NCBI RefSeq assembly: GCF_028640845.1
Contig: NC_080539.1
Location: forward strand, 188,737,436 to 188,801,435
DNA length: 64,000 bases
Origin: Ahaetulla prasina
Lineage: Eukaryota > Chordata > Lepidosauria > Squamata > Colubridae
Reading direction: 5' to 3'
The notes under the pieces are model-generated. The model worked only from the letters and a program-made list of their open reading frames with translations. It was not told where the DNA came from and did no database searches. Position 1 is the stretch's first letter. Each line of letters opens with the position of its first letter. Both the position numbers and the translations under genes were made by a program. This document shows positions 10,683-21,400 of this stretch, piece after piece.

Positions 10683-12623
10683 AGGAGGTGCGGGATGACC
10701 TGTTGCAGGGCCGTGCTGAGGAGTTTAGTGGTTATCTATACGACAAAATTGTTCAGCTCCGGGACGGCTTGGACCGAAATTGGGATGATCCAGGTGGGAG
10801 GGCGGAGTCGCGTCTTGTGGAGGTTATTTGGGATGAGTTTGATCCTGTGACTCTCGAGGACGTGGACAGGTTGCTGGGGAGGCTGCATACTACGACATGT
10901 TTACTGGACCCGTGCCCTTCCTGGTTGGTGCTGGCCTCCCGGGAAGTGACACGAGGCTGGCTCCAGGGGATTACTAACGCTTCTTTGTTGGAGGGAGTTT
11001 TCCCTGCCGCCTTGAAGGAGGCAGTGGTGAGACCCCTCCTCAAGAAGCCTTCCCTGGACCCAGCTATTTTAGGTAACTATCGTCCGGTCTCCAACCTTCG
11101 CTTTACTGCGAAGGTTGTAGAGAGTGCTGTGGCACGGCAGCTACCCCAGTACCTGGATGAAGCTGTCTATCTAGACCCGTTCCAGTCCGGCTTCCTACCC
11201 GGATACAGCACGGAGACAGCTTTGGTCGCGTTGGTGGATGATCTCTGGAGGGCCAGAGACAGAGATCATTCCTCTGCCCTGGTCCTATTAGATCTCTCAG
11301 CGGCTTTCGATACCATCGACCATGGTATCCTGCTGCGCCGGTTGGGGGGATTGGGAGTGGGAGGCACTGTTTATCGGTGGTTCTCCTCCTATCTCTCCGA
11401 CCGGTCGCAGACGGTGTTGACAGGGGGGCAGAGGTTGACCGCGAGACACCTCACTTGTGGGGTGCCGCAGGGGTCGATTCTCTCGCCCCTCCTGTTCAAC
11501 ATCTATATGAAGCCGTTGGGTGAGATCATCAGTGGCTTTGGGGTGAGATATCAACTGTACGCTGATGATACTCAGCTGTACTTTTCCACCCCGGGCCACC
11601 CCAACGAAGCTGTCGAAGTGTTGTCCCGATGTTTGGAAGCCGTACGGGTCTGGATGGGGAGGAACAGGCTCAAGCTCAATCCCTCCAAGACGGAGTGGCT
11701 GTGGATGCCGGCATCCCGATACAGTCAGCTGCAGCCGCAGCTGACTGTTGGGGGTGAGTTATTGGCCCCAAAGAAGGGAGTGCGCAACTTGGGTGTTCTC
11801 CTGGATGCACGGCTGTCGTTTGAAGATCATTTGGCGGCCGTCTCCAGGAGAGCCTTTCACCAGGTTCGCCTGGTTCGCCAGTTGCGCCCCTTCCTTGATC
11901 GGGATGCCCTATGCACAGTCACTCATGCTCTTGTTACCTCCCGCCTGGATTATTGCAATGCTCTCTACATGGGGCTCCCCTTGAGATGCACTCGGAGGCT
12001 TCAGTTGGTCCAGAATGCAGCTGCGCGGGTGATAGAGGGAGTCTCACGTAGCTCCCATGTGACACCTCTCCTGCGCAGACTGCACTGGCTTCCTGTTGCC
12101 TTTCGGGTGCATTTCAAGGTTCTGGTTACCACCTTTAAAGCGCTCCATGGCTTGGGACCTGGGTACTTACGGGACCGCCTGCTGTTACCTCATGCCTCCC
12201 ACCGACCCGTACGCTCGCACAGAGAGGGCCTTCTCAGGGTGCCGTCCGCCAGACAATGTCGGCTGGCAGCCCCCAGGGGAAGATCCTTCTCTGTGGGGGC
12301 CCCTACTCTTTGGAATGAACTTCCCCCTGGTTTACATCAAATACCTGACCTTCGGACTTTTCGCCACGAACTGAAAACATATCTGTTTGTTCGTGCGGGG
12401 CTTTCTTAAATTGTCTAGTTTTAAATTCTAAATTTCTTTCTAGTTTTAATTTGGGGTTTTTTAAATTTTTCACTATTTTAATTTCGGCCACACTGTATAA
12501 TAAGTTTTTTAATTTATTTTAACTGTACATTGTTTCTTTTTACTTTGGCTGTACACCGCCCTGAGTCCTTCGGGAGAAGGGCGGTTTATAAATCTAATAA
12601 AATAAATAAATAATAAAATAAAC
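10683..12623 (+). mobile_element. L3/L2-type LINE (copy I), 5'-truncated, long open RT frame
   Basis: An uninterrupted 573-codon frame (10688-12409) encodes the polymerase part of a non-LTR retrotransposon. It has PCPSWLVLASREV, LLKKPSLDPAILGNYRPVSN (RT motif 1-2), motif A DLSAAFDTIDHGIL, motif [19 protein letters not shown] and the catalytic YADDTQLYFSTP, then the C-terminal APTLWNELPPGL tail. The 3' UTR carries the GC hairpin ACCGCCCTGAGTCCTTCGGG, then AAATAAATAA-type tail repeats. It starts inside the element (compare 60124) and sits within CR1. The endonuclease is missing, so it cannot be autonomous, but the RT frame is not visibly broken. Snake literature names such elements CR1-L3; the clade call is by resemblance. 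Confidence 0.85.
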
Positions 12624-13197
12624 TAGAATAAAGTGGGATAGATAGCATCATCACCAGATGGATTTGTAACTGGCTGACAAACCATACTCAACGAGTAGTA
12701 AGCAGTGGGGTACCACAAGGTTCCATCTTAGGCCCAGTACTCTTCAATATCTTCACAAATGACTTAGATGAGGGAATAGAAAGGGAATTTATCAAATTTG
12801 CAGATGATACTAAACTGGCAGGAATAGCGAACACCATAGAACAGGGTTCTCCAACCTTGGCAATTTTAAGCCTGGTGGACTTCAACTCCCAGAATCCTGG
12901 GAATTGAAGTCCACCAGGCTTTAAGTTGCCAAGGTTGGAGACCCCTGCCCTAGAAGATAGGCTCAAGATCCAGATGGATCTTGATAGATTTGAACACTGG
13001 GCCCTATCTAACAAAATGAAATTCAATGGAGAGAAAAATAAAGTCTTAGACTTAGGCAAGAAAAACCAAAAATTGATATACAGACTGGGTGAAACCAGGC
13101 TTAAGAGCAGTAACTGTGAGAGAGAACTTGAAGTCCTAGTGGACAACCACTTAAATATGAGCCAGCAGTGTGCAGTGGCAGCCAAAAAAGCTTAAAA
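12624..13197 (+). pseudogene. CR1 LINE ORF2, RT palm part (continuation)
   Basis: It resumes at the point interrupted at 10682: [31 protein letters not shown] (motif B) and FADDTKLAG (catalytic box), then LEDRLKIQMDLDRFEHW and CERELEVLVDNHLNMSQQCA. A foldback MITE (12842-12947) splits it after the catalytic box. It ends in AAAAAGCTTAAAA (13185-13197), which is repeated at 15989-16001 as the TSD of L3 copy II. Confidence 0.85.
12842..12947. mobile_element. Foldback hAT-like MITE in CR1
   Basis: Near-palindromic 106-bp element: CAGGGTTCTCCAACCTTGG at the left, CCAAGGTTGGAGACCCCTG at the right, with CTGGTGGACTTCAA and TTGAAGTCCACCAG inside. The TSD is ccatagaa (12834-12841) versus ccctagaa (12948-12955), 7 of 8 identical. 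This supports hAT-type insertion into an existing CR1. Confidence 0.85.
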
Positions 13198-13921
13198 GTT
13201 GGGTAGATCCGGACGAGTGTTTCGAGACCCGTCTTGTTGAGAGTGTTTGGGATGGTTTTGACCCTGTGACTCCCAAGGACATGGACAGGTTGCTGGGAAG
13301 ACTGAATGCCACCACATGTTTACTGGACCCGTGCCCCTCCTGGTTGGTGCTGGCCACGCAGGAGGTGACACGAGGCTGGCTCCAGGGGATTATAAATGCT
13401 TCTTTGCGGGAGGGGGTCTTTCCCGCTGCCTTGAAAGAGGCGGTAGTGAGACCTCTCCTCAAGAAGCCTTCCCTGGACCCGGCTGTTTTAAGAAATTATC
13501 GTCCGGTCTCCAACCTTCACTTTACGGCAAAGGTTGTAGAGTGTGGTGGCATGTCAGCTACCCCAGTACCTGGATGAAACTGTCTATCTGGACCCGTTCC
13601 AGTCTGGCTTTCGGCCCGGGTACAGTACGAAGACGGCTTTGGTCGCGTTGGTGGATGATCTCTGGAGGGCCAGGGATAAGGGTTACTCCTCTGACCTGGT
13701 CCTATTAGACCTCTCAGCGGCTTTCGATACCATCAACCATGGTATCTTGCTGCGCCGGTTAAAGGGGTTGGGAGTGGGAGGCACCGTTTATCGGTGGTTC
13801 TCCTCCTACCTCTCTGACCGGACGCAGACGGTGTTGACAGGGGGGCAGAGATCGACTCCGAGGCGCCTCATGTGTGGGGTGCCGCAGGGATCGATTCTCT
13901 CGCCTCTCCTGTTCAACATCT

Positions 13922-15041
13922 AGAATAGAATAGAATAGAATAGAATAGAATTTTATTGGCCAAGTGTGATTGGACACACAAGGAATTTGTCTTGGTGCAT
14001 ATGCTCTCAGTGTACATAAAAGAAAAGATACGTTCATCAAGGTACAACATTTACAACACAATTGATGATCAATATATCAATATAAATCATAAGGATTGCC
14101 AGCAACAAGTTATAGTCATACAGTCATAAGTGGAAAGAGATTGGTGATGGGAACTATGAAACGATTAATAGTAGTGCAGATTCAGTAAATAGTCTGACAG
14201 TGTTGAGGGAATTATTTGTTTAGCAGAGTGATGGCCTTCGGGAAAAAACTGTTCTTGTGTCTAGTTGTTCTGGTGTGCAGTGCTCTATAGCGTCGTTTTG
14301 AGGGTAGGAGTTGAAACAGTTTATGTCCAGGATGCGAGGGATCTGCAAATATTTTCACGGCCCTCTTCTTGATTCGTGCAGTATACAGGTCCTCAATGGA
14401 AGGCAAGTTGGTAGCAATTATTTTTTCTGCAGTTCTAATTATCCTCTGAAGTCTGTGTTTTTCTTGTTGGGTTGCAGAACTGAACCAGACAGTTATAGAG
14501 GTGCAAATGACAGACTCAATAATTCCTCTGTAGAATTGGATCAGCAGCTCCTTGGGCAGTTTGAGCTTACTGAGTTGGCAGAAAGAACATTCTTTGTTGT
14601 CCTTTTTAATGATGTTTTGATGTTAGCTGTCCATTTGAGATCTTGCGATATGATAGAACCCAGAAATTTGAAGGTTTCTACTGTTGATACTGTGTTGTCA
14701 AGTATTGTGAGAGGTGGAAGTATGGAAGGGTTTTTCCTAAAGTCTACCACCATTTCTACGGTTTTGAGTGTGTTCAGTTCCAGATTGTTTTGGTTGCACC
14801 ACAAGGCTAGTCGTTCGACCTCTCGTCTATATGCGGATTCGTCATTGTCTCGAATGAGACCAATCACTGTTGTGTCATCTGCGAACTTCAGTAGCTTAAC
14901 AGATGGATCGTTGGAGATGCAGTCATTGATATACAGAGAGAAGAGAAGTGGGGAGAGCACACAGCCTTGGGGGGCCCCTGTGCTAATTGTACAGGTATTT
15001 GATGTGATCTTGCTTAGCTTCACCTGCTGCTTCCTGTTTGT
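13922..15041 (-). pseudogene. Rex1/L2-like LINE, second copy (with AATAG tail at 13922-13950)
   Basis: Same RT fragment as 7302-8395: GAPQGCVLSPLLFSLY, FADDTTVIGLI, SSATQQEKHRL and DPSHPGHKLFQLLPS, here continuing to SFFPKAITLLNK before the stop near 14212. A frameshift lies near 14580, where two bases are missing relative to copy 1. The minus-strand 3' tail is the AATAG tract at 13922-13950. The 5' end stops at CCTGTTTGT as in copy 1. A 355-codon plus-strand frame over this region is an antisense shadow. Confidence 0.85.
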
Positions 15042-15950
15042 CTGGAAGCCGTACGGGTCTGGATGGGGAGGAACAGGCTCAAACTTAATCCCTCCAAGAC
15101 GGAGTGGCTGTGGATGCCGGCAGCCCGGTACAGTCAGCTGCAGCCGCGGCTGTCTGTTGGGGGCGAGTCATTGGCCCCGATGGAGAGGGTATGCAACTTG
15201 GGCGTGCTCCTGGATGGATGGTTTCGAAGACCATTTGACAGCCATCTCCAGGAGAGCTTTTTATCAGGTTCGCCTGATCCGCCAGTTGCGCCCCTTCCTT
15301 GACCGGGATGCCCTATGCACGGTCACTCATGCTCTCGTCTGGACTATTGCAATGCTCTCTACATGGGGCTCCCCTTGAAGAGCACCTGGAGACTCCAGTT
15401 AGTCCAGAATGCAGCTGCACGGGTTATTGAGGGAGCAGTTCGGAGCTCCCATGTAACACCTATCCTGCGCAGACTGCACTGGCTGCCTGTTGTCTTCCGG
15501 GTGCGCTTCAAGGTGTTAGTTACTATCTTTAAAGCGCTTCATGGCTTAGGACCGGGATACCTACGGGACTGTCTATCTCCCAACGACCGGTGCGCTCTCA
15601 CAGAGAGGGGCTCCTCAGGGGGAGGGCCTTCTCTGTGGGGGCTCCTACCCTATGGAACGAGCTTCCCCCTGGACTCCGACAAATACCTGACCTTAGGACC
15701 TTCCGCCGCGAACTTAAAACCTACTTATTTCGTCTTGCTGGACTCGCTTAAATTTTAAATTATCAAATTGATTTTATGGGTTTTAAATTTTTTGTAAATT
15801 TTAGAGGGTAATATTTTATCTATAAGTAGCCATATCAAATAGGTTTTTTAAGGGTTGTTTTTAGTTTTGTATTGTTGTTTTCTTTCTGTATTTTATTCTT
15901 GGCTGTACACCGCCCTGAGTCCTTCGGGAGAAGGGCGGTTTATAAATAAA

Positions 15951-15987
15951 AATATTCTATTCTATTCTATTCTATTCTATTTTATTC
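15951..15987. repeat. (ATTCT)n tail of L3 copy II
   Basis: The pentamer tract directly follows the LINE 3' hairpin and precedes the TSD. Confidence 0.9.
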
Positions 15988-16001
15988 TAAAAAGCTTAAA
16001 A

Positions 16002-16920
16002 ACTGCAGTACAATTACAATTACAAAAATCAAGTCAGGTACTAATACCACTCTATACAGTCTTTGGTTGCCACAAAGAAGAAGAGGGAGTCAAAGAAGAG
16101 GGAGACAAACTATTCTCCAAAGCAGCTGAGGGTAGAAGAAAAATTAATGGGTGGAAACTAATCAAGGAGAAAAGCAATTTAGAACTAAGGAGAAATTTCC
16201 TGACAGTTAGAACAATTAATCAGTGGAACAACTTGCCTCCAGAAGTTGTAAATGCTCCAACACTGGAAGTTTTTAAGAAGAGATTAGATAACCTTTTGTC
16301 TGAAGTGGGTTTCCAGCCTAAGCAGGGAGTTCCAACTCTATTCTATTCTATTCTATTCTATTCTATTCTATTCTATTCTATTCTATTCTATTCTATTCTA
16401 TTCTATCCTTAGTAAGACCACACCTAGAATACTGCATCCAGTTTTGGTCACCACAGTATAAAAAAGCTGTTGAGACTCTAGAAAAAGTGCAGAGAAAAGC
16501 AACCAGGATGATTAGAGGACTGGAGACTAAAACATATGAAAAACGATTACAGGAACTGGGCATGGCTAGTCTAGTGAAGAGAAGGATCAGGGGAGACATG
16601 ATAGCAGTGTTGCAATATTTGAAGGGCTGCCAAGAGAGGAAGGGGTCAAGCTGTTTTCCAAGACACCTGAATACCAGACAAGGAATAATGAATGAACAAG
16701 AAGATATTCAACCTGAAAATAAGAAGAAATTTTCTGAGAATGAGAACAATCAACCAATGGAACAGCTTGCTTTGGAAGTTGTAGGAGCTTCATCACTGGA
16801 GGCTTTCAAGAAGAGATTGGACTGCCATTTGTCAGAAATTGTGTAGTGTCTCCTGCTTGGATAGGGGCTTAAACTAGATGACCTACAAGGTCCCTTCCAA
16901 CTCTGTTAATATGTTAAGTA
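16002..16920 (+). pseudogene. CR1 LINE ORF2 C-terminus, with a second CR1 3' end nested inside
   Basis: After the TSD, CR1 continues to TACCACTCTATACAG near 16060. Bases 16061-16337 are a separate CR1 3' end (GGTTGCCACAAAGAAGAAGAG, then NLELRRNFLTV and LPPEVVNAPTLEVF) finishing in an ATTCT tract at 16338-16405. The first CR1 then resumes with LVRPHLEYC-type sequence (AAGACCACACCTAGAATACT), TRMIRGLETKTYE and RRIRGDMIAVLQYL, to the 3' end AAGGTCCCTTCCAACTCTG. A CR1 therefore inserted into a CR1. Confidence 0.8.
16338..16405. repeat. (ATTCT)n microsatellite at a nested CR1 tail
   Basis: Fourteen or so pentamers follow the CR1 3' end GGGAGTTCCAACTC. Confidence 0.9.
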
Positions 16921-17019
16921 AGATGAAAACCAGAATATCACAGTATGGAGGTGGGATCCTCCTGATCCATCGACCATCTGCAACATAGAATGCCCTCATC
17001 TGGGCCCCAGGCCAGTTGC

Positions 17020-18310
17020 AAGATATATATATATATTTATTTTTATTTATTTATTTTTTCCTGGGCAAAATTTTTTATTTTCCATAATAATTCCTACAAT
17101 TTGACCAGTGTACTATACAATCACTTATCCAACAATCGATCCTATACTCAGATTATGCTCAATCAGGCCTGCTCGGCCGCCACTCCCTTCCTTAATCCTT
17201 TCTACCCTTCTCATCCTTCTTCTACTTTCCCCACCATCCTTCTCCTCGCTTTCCTACTTCCCCTCCTCTTTCCCACTTCTCACTACCATCCTTTCTAACC
17301 CTCTATCTTCCCCTCCTTCTTCTCCTCCTATCCTTTCTTCTCCCTCCCTTCTTTCCTACCTACCTACCTGCCTACCTACTTTCTTCCTTCTTTACTTCTC
17401 TTTCCTTACCCTTTCCCTTCCGGAGTGGTTACCGAGCAGTCCCGACTTTACACCATTCCAACTTGTTTAATTCTACCATTATTCCTGTACAATGGCAATC
17501 AATCAATTTATAATCTTCCCCTTCCCCCCCATTTCCCCCCTCCCCCCCCCGAGACTTCCCAGAACAGAATACAGGGTATAGTAACTAACAAACATAATCT
17601 AAAATATAACATAAAACATATTCCATTTCACACCATCACACTATCAATTCCCTTCTTTCTTAAACTCTAATACATAGCAATTCCTAACTTCACTCAAAAA
17701 CTAATTGGTATTTTTTAATCTGATACCTCTTTTGAATATAATCGATCCACTTTCTCCATTCCAAAATATATTTTTCTTGTGTATAGTCTTTCAAGTAGGC
17801 AGAAATTTTTGCCATTTCTGTTAAATTTGATACTTTACTAATCCATTCTCCAATTGTAGGTAACTCTTCTTTCTTCCAATATTGTGCAATCAATAGTCTT
17901 GCAGCAGTTATTAAATTCAAAATCATTTTTGTCTCTATAACAGTGCAATCTGGAATTATTCCTAATAAAAAGAACTGTGGAACAAACTTGATCTTCTTTT
18001 TCAAAATGTTCTGCATAAACCACCATATTTTAATCTGTTCTGCATAAATGTTCTGCATAAACCACCATATTTTAATCCAAAAAGCTTTAACTTTTTTGCA
18101 AGTCCACCATATATGATAATAAGTAGCATCCTCACAATCCTCACTATCATATCTCCAACATTTTGCTTTCACATTTGGATCCATACATGACAGTTTTTTA
18201 GGATCTAAATGCCATCTATAAAACATTTTATAAAAATTTTCTCTTAAATTTTGTGCTTGCGTAAATTTAACATTCCTCACCCAAATTTTTTCCCATGTTT
18301 CTAACATTAT
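17020..18310 (-). pseudogene. L1 LINE 3' end: ORF2 C-terminus and 3' UTR
   Basis: The minus-strand frame 18307-17690 gives the L1 ORF2 C-terminal region: FYKMFYRWHLDPKKL, a Cys/His-rich patch (CWRYDSEDCEDATYYHIWWTC), LLIAQYWKKEELPTIGEW, and a stop at 17690. A ~35-bp duplication (KIWWFMQNI twice) lies near 18004-18072. The 3' UTR is AT-rich, then strongly pyrimidine-rich on the plus strand (17180-17420 and a C run near 17545), and ends near the ATATATTTATTT tract at 17020. It is 5'-truncated, with no RT core. Confidence 0.85.
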
Positions 18311-18860
18311 AGGTTGTTGAAAATTTTGGCAGATATATATTGAGGTGGCAGGCTAAGCAGTGAATTAAGCATTAGTGGGCTTTACAGTGGTGGTGGGTCA
18401 AAAGCAGCTACCGTAATGGGCCAAGTATTGGTGGTGGGCCAAGTGTTAGTGGGCCAAATGGTGACAGTGGAGCAAACAGTGGCAGCGGGTCAGCCAGCAG
18501 ACCAAATGGCAGTGGCAGACTGAGCAATGGCAGTAGGCTGAATGTCAACGATGGCGCTGGTGACCTATCTGAGGAACTGTGTTTAGGCCCCATGGAGGAG
18601 CTGTACCTAGGACTCACTTGATAGTGGGGCATTGACATCAACTGTGGTGGCAGTGACGACAGCAGCAGCACAGTCAGCAATAAGAAGAGTGTCAACCCTG
18701 AAGCTGACCTGGCTGAAGCCATCTTGGAGCTTTAGTGTTGCCATACTGGCGCGAGGGATAGGGAGGGGGGATTAGAGATAGCTGGGGCTGTGTAGTCAAA
18801 ATAAAACACTTTCCCCTGGGAATCAAGGACATTCTCACACCTGGCCAGAAGAAGTAGGAG
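18311..18860. other. Unresolved interval upstream of a chromovirus (possible LTR remnant)
   Basis: Repetitive GTGGTGGGCCAAG/TGGCAGTGG motifs lie at 18360-18540. Bases 18687-18723 (TCAACCCTGAAGCTGACCTG and following) recur at 23369-23405 after the chromodomain. They are therefore probably the matching piece of the element's two LTRs. No other gene is recognised. Confidence 0.4.
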
Positions 18861-21114
18861 TGATGTCACCAGATCTGTGGACGTTGCCTTGATTGCCTTC
18901 TGGGTGGAGGAGGACATTGGATACCAGTCTGCATTCCCAGAGCTGGCGAGGAAACGCAGTCGCTTCAATGAGAGAGAAGGGGACCATGATCCTCGAGAGG
19001 GTCATCCGGACATCAGCAAGTCCAGGGAGTGGAAGTACCAGACTACAACCAGCAACCAGACCCTGGAGGGGCTGCCAGAAAAGCTAGGCCAATTAAGCCT
19101 CAGCAGCAGTAGGGTAGTATCAAATGTTTGGCCAAGCTATGGTGCTCCTCGGCCAGCAATTTTTATGTTTCCCACCCAGAGGGACCGATCTACTCAGTCC
19201 CAGTGCTGCTCCCACTAGTGCAGTCTAGCGCATACCCGAGTCTACCCAGGAGGACACGATCGACTTCTTTGGCAGCTCAGTCAGCCAGCCAGCCCTCTGC
19301 CATTGGCCCAGTCGAGCCCAGGTCCACAGAGGAGCCTCCCAGGTGTCGGAGACCTGCCAGCATGGTGGGGCATCCCCAGATACCACCAGCGGGGCAGGTG
19401 CTGCTCGGATGGTCATGCTACCCGGATCAAGTCTGGGTCAAACTCCAGTGGGCGCCTGCTCCTGCTCTAGCGCCTGCTCCTGCCCCTGTGCCCCAACCAC
19501 CTCCACCACCCATGCGACCAGCCACCTCACTCCGCTTCAGAGCTGCCTTTGACAGGAGCCCAGACCTTTTATTGAATCGGATCCACGTGGACCACTACAG
19601 AGATGACTATTTCTCTGACCAATAAATGATCTCGGCTATCACAGACAACCTAGAGGTTGAAGCAGTGGAGTGGGTGACCCAACTCCATGATGTGGGTTCC
19701 CCAGAGCTCGAGAACATCAATGACTTTCTACAGGAGTAAAGGATGAGGTTTGAAAACTTGGCTCACGGCCAGGAAGCAGAAGCGATGAATGTGATTAAGC
19801 ATAGGAGCCACCCGGCAAAAGTGTATGTCGGGGAGTTTCGGAGGCTCACTGGGAAATTGCAGTACTGGCTGGAACACCTCCTGATCCACTACTTTAAGGA
19901 GAGCCTGGACCAGGAGCTGCACAATGCCTGTGTTTTCTGGTGACTCCCTGACCTTGAGATACACCTGCGCTGTAAAGAGGTGTCAGAAAAGAAGCCAAGG
20001 AGGCACCTTGATCAGCAATCTGCCCCTCCCCGATGGGCGAAAGACCCACCCAGGGGGACCTCGACGGCCCTGATCAAGTGCTTTCGATATGGGCAGCAAG
20101 GCCATTGTGGTGCCAGGCCATTGTGCCTGGCACCATCACCCATGCCCTAGCCGAACCCTTCTGGACCAGCAAAACCCAGGAAGCCACCATGGAAATCCAC
20201 AGAAGGGGGAAAAATAGCTCACCAAGCTATTGAGGTCTCACCCTCTCTGCAAAGAGAGGAGGGAATTCTGGCCCAAGAGGCATCGCCACTGACAGCTAAT
20301 GACAGCAGTGATGACAGCGAGGAAGGTCTGATGGTGAGTAGACCCATCTGCCCATTCACCATAAAGTCAAGACTGGTGGTGCTAAGTATGGGAACCCAAG
20401 GGGAAGTAGAGGCTATCATAGACAGTGCCTGATCAGTCTCCCTCTCTGCCAAAAGCTAGGTATCCAGACACAGCCCTTGGCCACCCTCATACACTTTGAG
20501 CAAGTTGAGGGGACACTAATTGGGGGAACACCAGAGACCTTGATCATAGAGGCTGTGTGCTTAGAAATGAGCCACCAGTGGGAAATTATCTGATTTGTGG
20601 AGACGCCAAAAATGCCTAAGGCGATCTTCCTGTGTCTGGCTTGGCTGGATAAGTGGTGCCCCACCATCACCTGGGAAGATTGTTACTGGAAAATAAAGCT
20701 GGGACTATGGCCCCTCCCTCCTGCGGGCAAAGAAAAAGCCAAGCCGCAAAACAGCGATAAAGCCGCTGCTACCGCAGAAGTGCTTCCGATAGTCCCCAGA
20801 GGATATATCGGGAACTAGCAGAGGAATTTAGCGGGGAAGAATGCAATGCACTCCCACCTCACTGACCTACTGACTGCGCCATAGAGTTTGTCCAGGGGGC
20901 TAAACTACCAAAACCTATGATGTATTCCATGACCCCAAAGGAAATGATTGAATTAAGGGAATACATTGACACCAACTTGGCCCGAGGGTTCATCCAACCT
21001 GCCCAATCTCAGGTAGCCACCTCCGTCCTATTTAAAAAGAAGAAAATTCGATGAGATTATGCATAGATTTTAGAGTATTAACACTGTGTGCATGGAAAAC
21101 ACCTACCCCCTGCC

Positions 21115-21400
21115 CAGTGGTGAAATCCTCCGAGGTTTGCCACTGGTTCGCTGCACATGCATGCGTGGTGCATGCCAAAATGCACGCTTCGTGTGCATGT
21201 GTGTTGCAGGCACTACCATGCAGTGTGGAGAAAGAAGGCTTAAGAAGATAAGTAGAACAGCAAGGGGGGGGAAGGGCTGTGCAATGCAATTTATATTCGC
21301 TAGAAAGCAGGATTTATTTACTACCGGTTTGCCTGAACCGGTAGTCTTTATTACTACCGGTTCGCCCAAACTGGTGCAAACCGGTAGCATTTCACCCCTG
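21115..21400. mobile_element. hAT-type MITE with perfect 8-bp TSD
   Basis: 286-bp element starting CAGTGGTGAAATCC and ending TAGCATTTCACCCCTG, flanked by identical cccctgcc (21107-21114 and 21401-21408). Inverted ACTACCGG/CCGGTAGT motifs lie near its right end. The Gypsy RT reads on across it once it is removed, so it inserted after the chromovirus. Confidence 0.92.

Larger units (their letters stand above)
13198..15988 (+). mobile_element. L3/L2-type LINE (copy II), interrupted by a Rex-like LINE
   Basis: 5'-truncated copy of the element at 10683. It reads from TTGGGTAGATCC through motif A (DLSAAFDTINHGIL) and motif B ([16 protein letters not shown]), and breaks at 13921. It resumes at 15042 with LEAVRVWMGRNRL and ends with the ACCGCCCTGAGTCCTTCGGG hairpin and an ATTCT tail (15951-15987). 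About 135 bp expected between the two parts, including the catalytic YADD box, are absent. Small frameshifts are present (near 13545, 15220, 15340 and 15600). A 13-bp TSD, AAAAAGCTTAAAA, flanks it (13185-13197 and 15989-16001). Confidence 0.85.

Noticed and set aside
14311..15378. 355-codon plus-strand open frame
   Set aside because: It runs antisense to the Rex-like LINE RT and then into L3 sequence. It has no homology of its own and exists because the minus-strand coding sequence limits stops.
17108..17470. Ser/Pro/Leu-rich frame of 120 codons
   Set aside because: It is pyrimidine-rich L1 3' UTR read in the wrong strand.
18408..18722. Minus-strand frame starting with a hydrophobic Leu-rich stretch that mimics a signal peptide
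   Set aside because: The stretch comes from CAGTGG-type repeats; no conserved protein follows and no splice sites fit.
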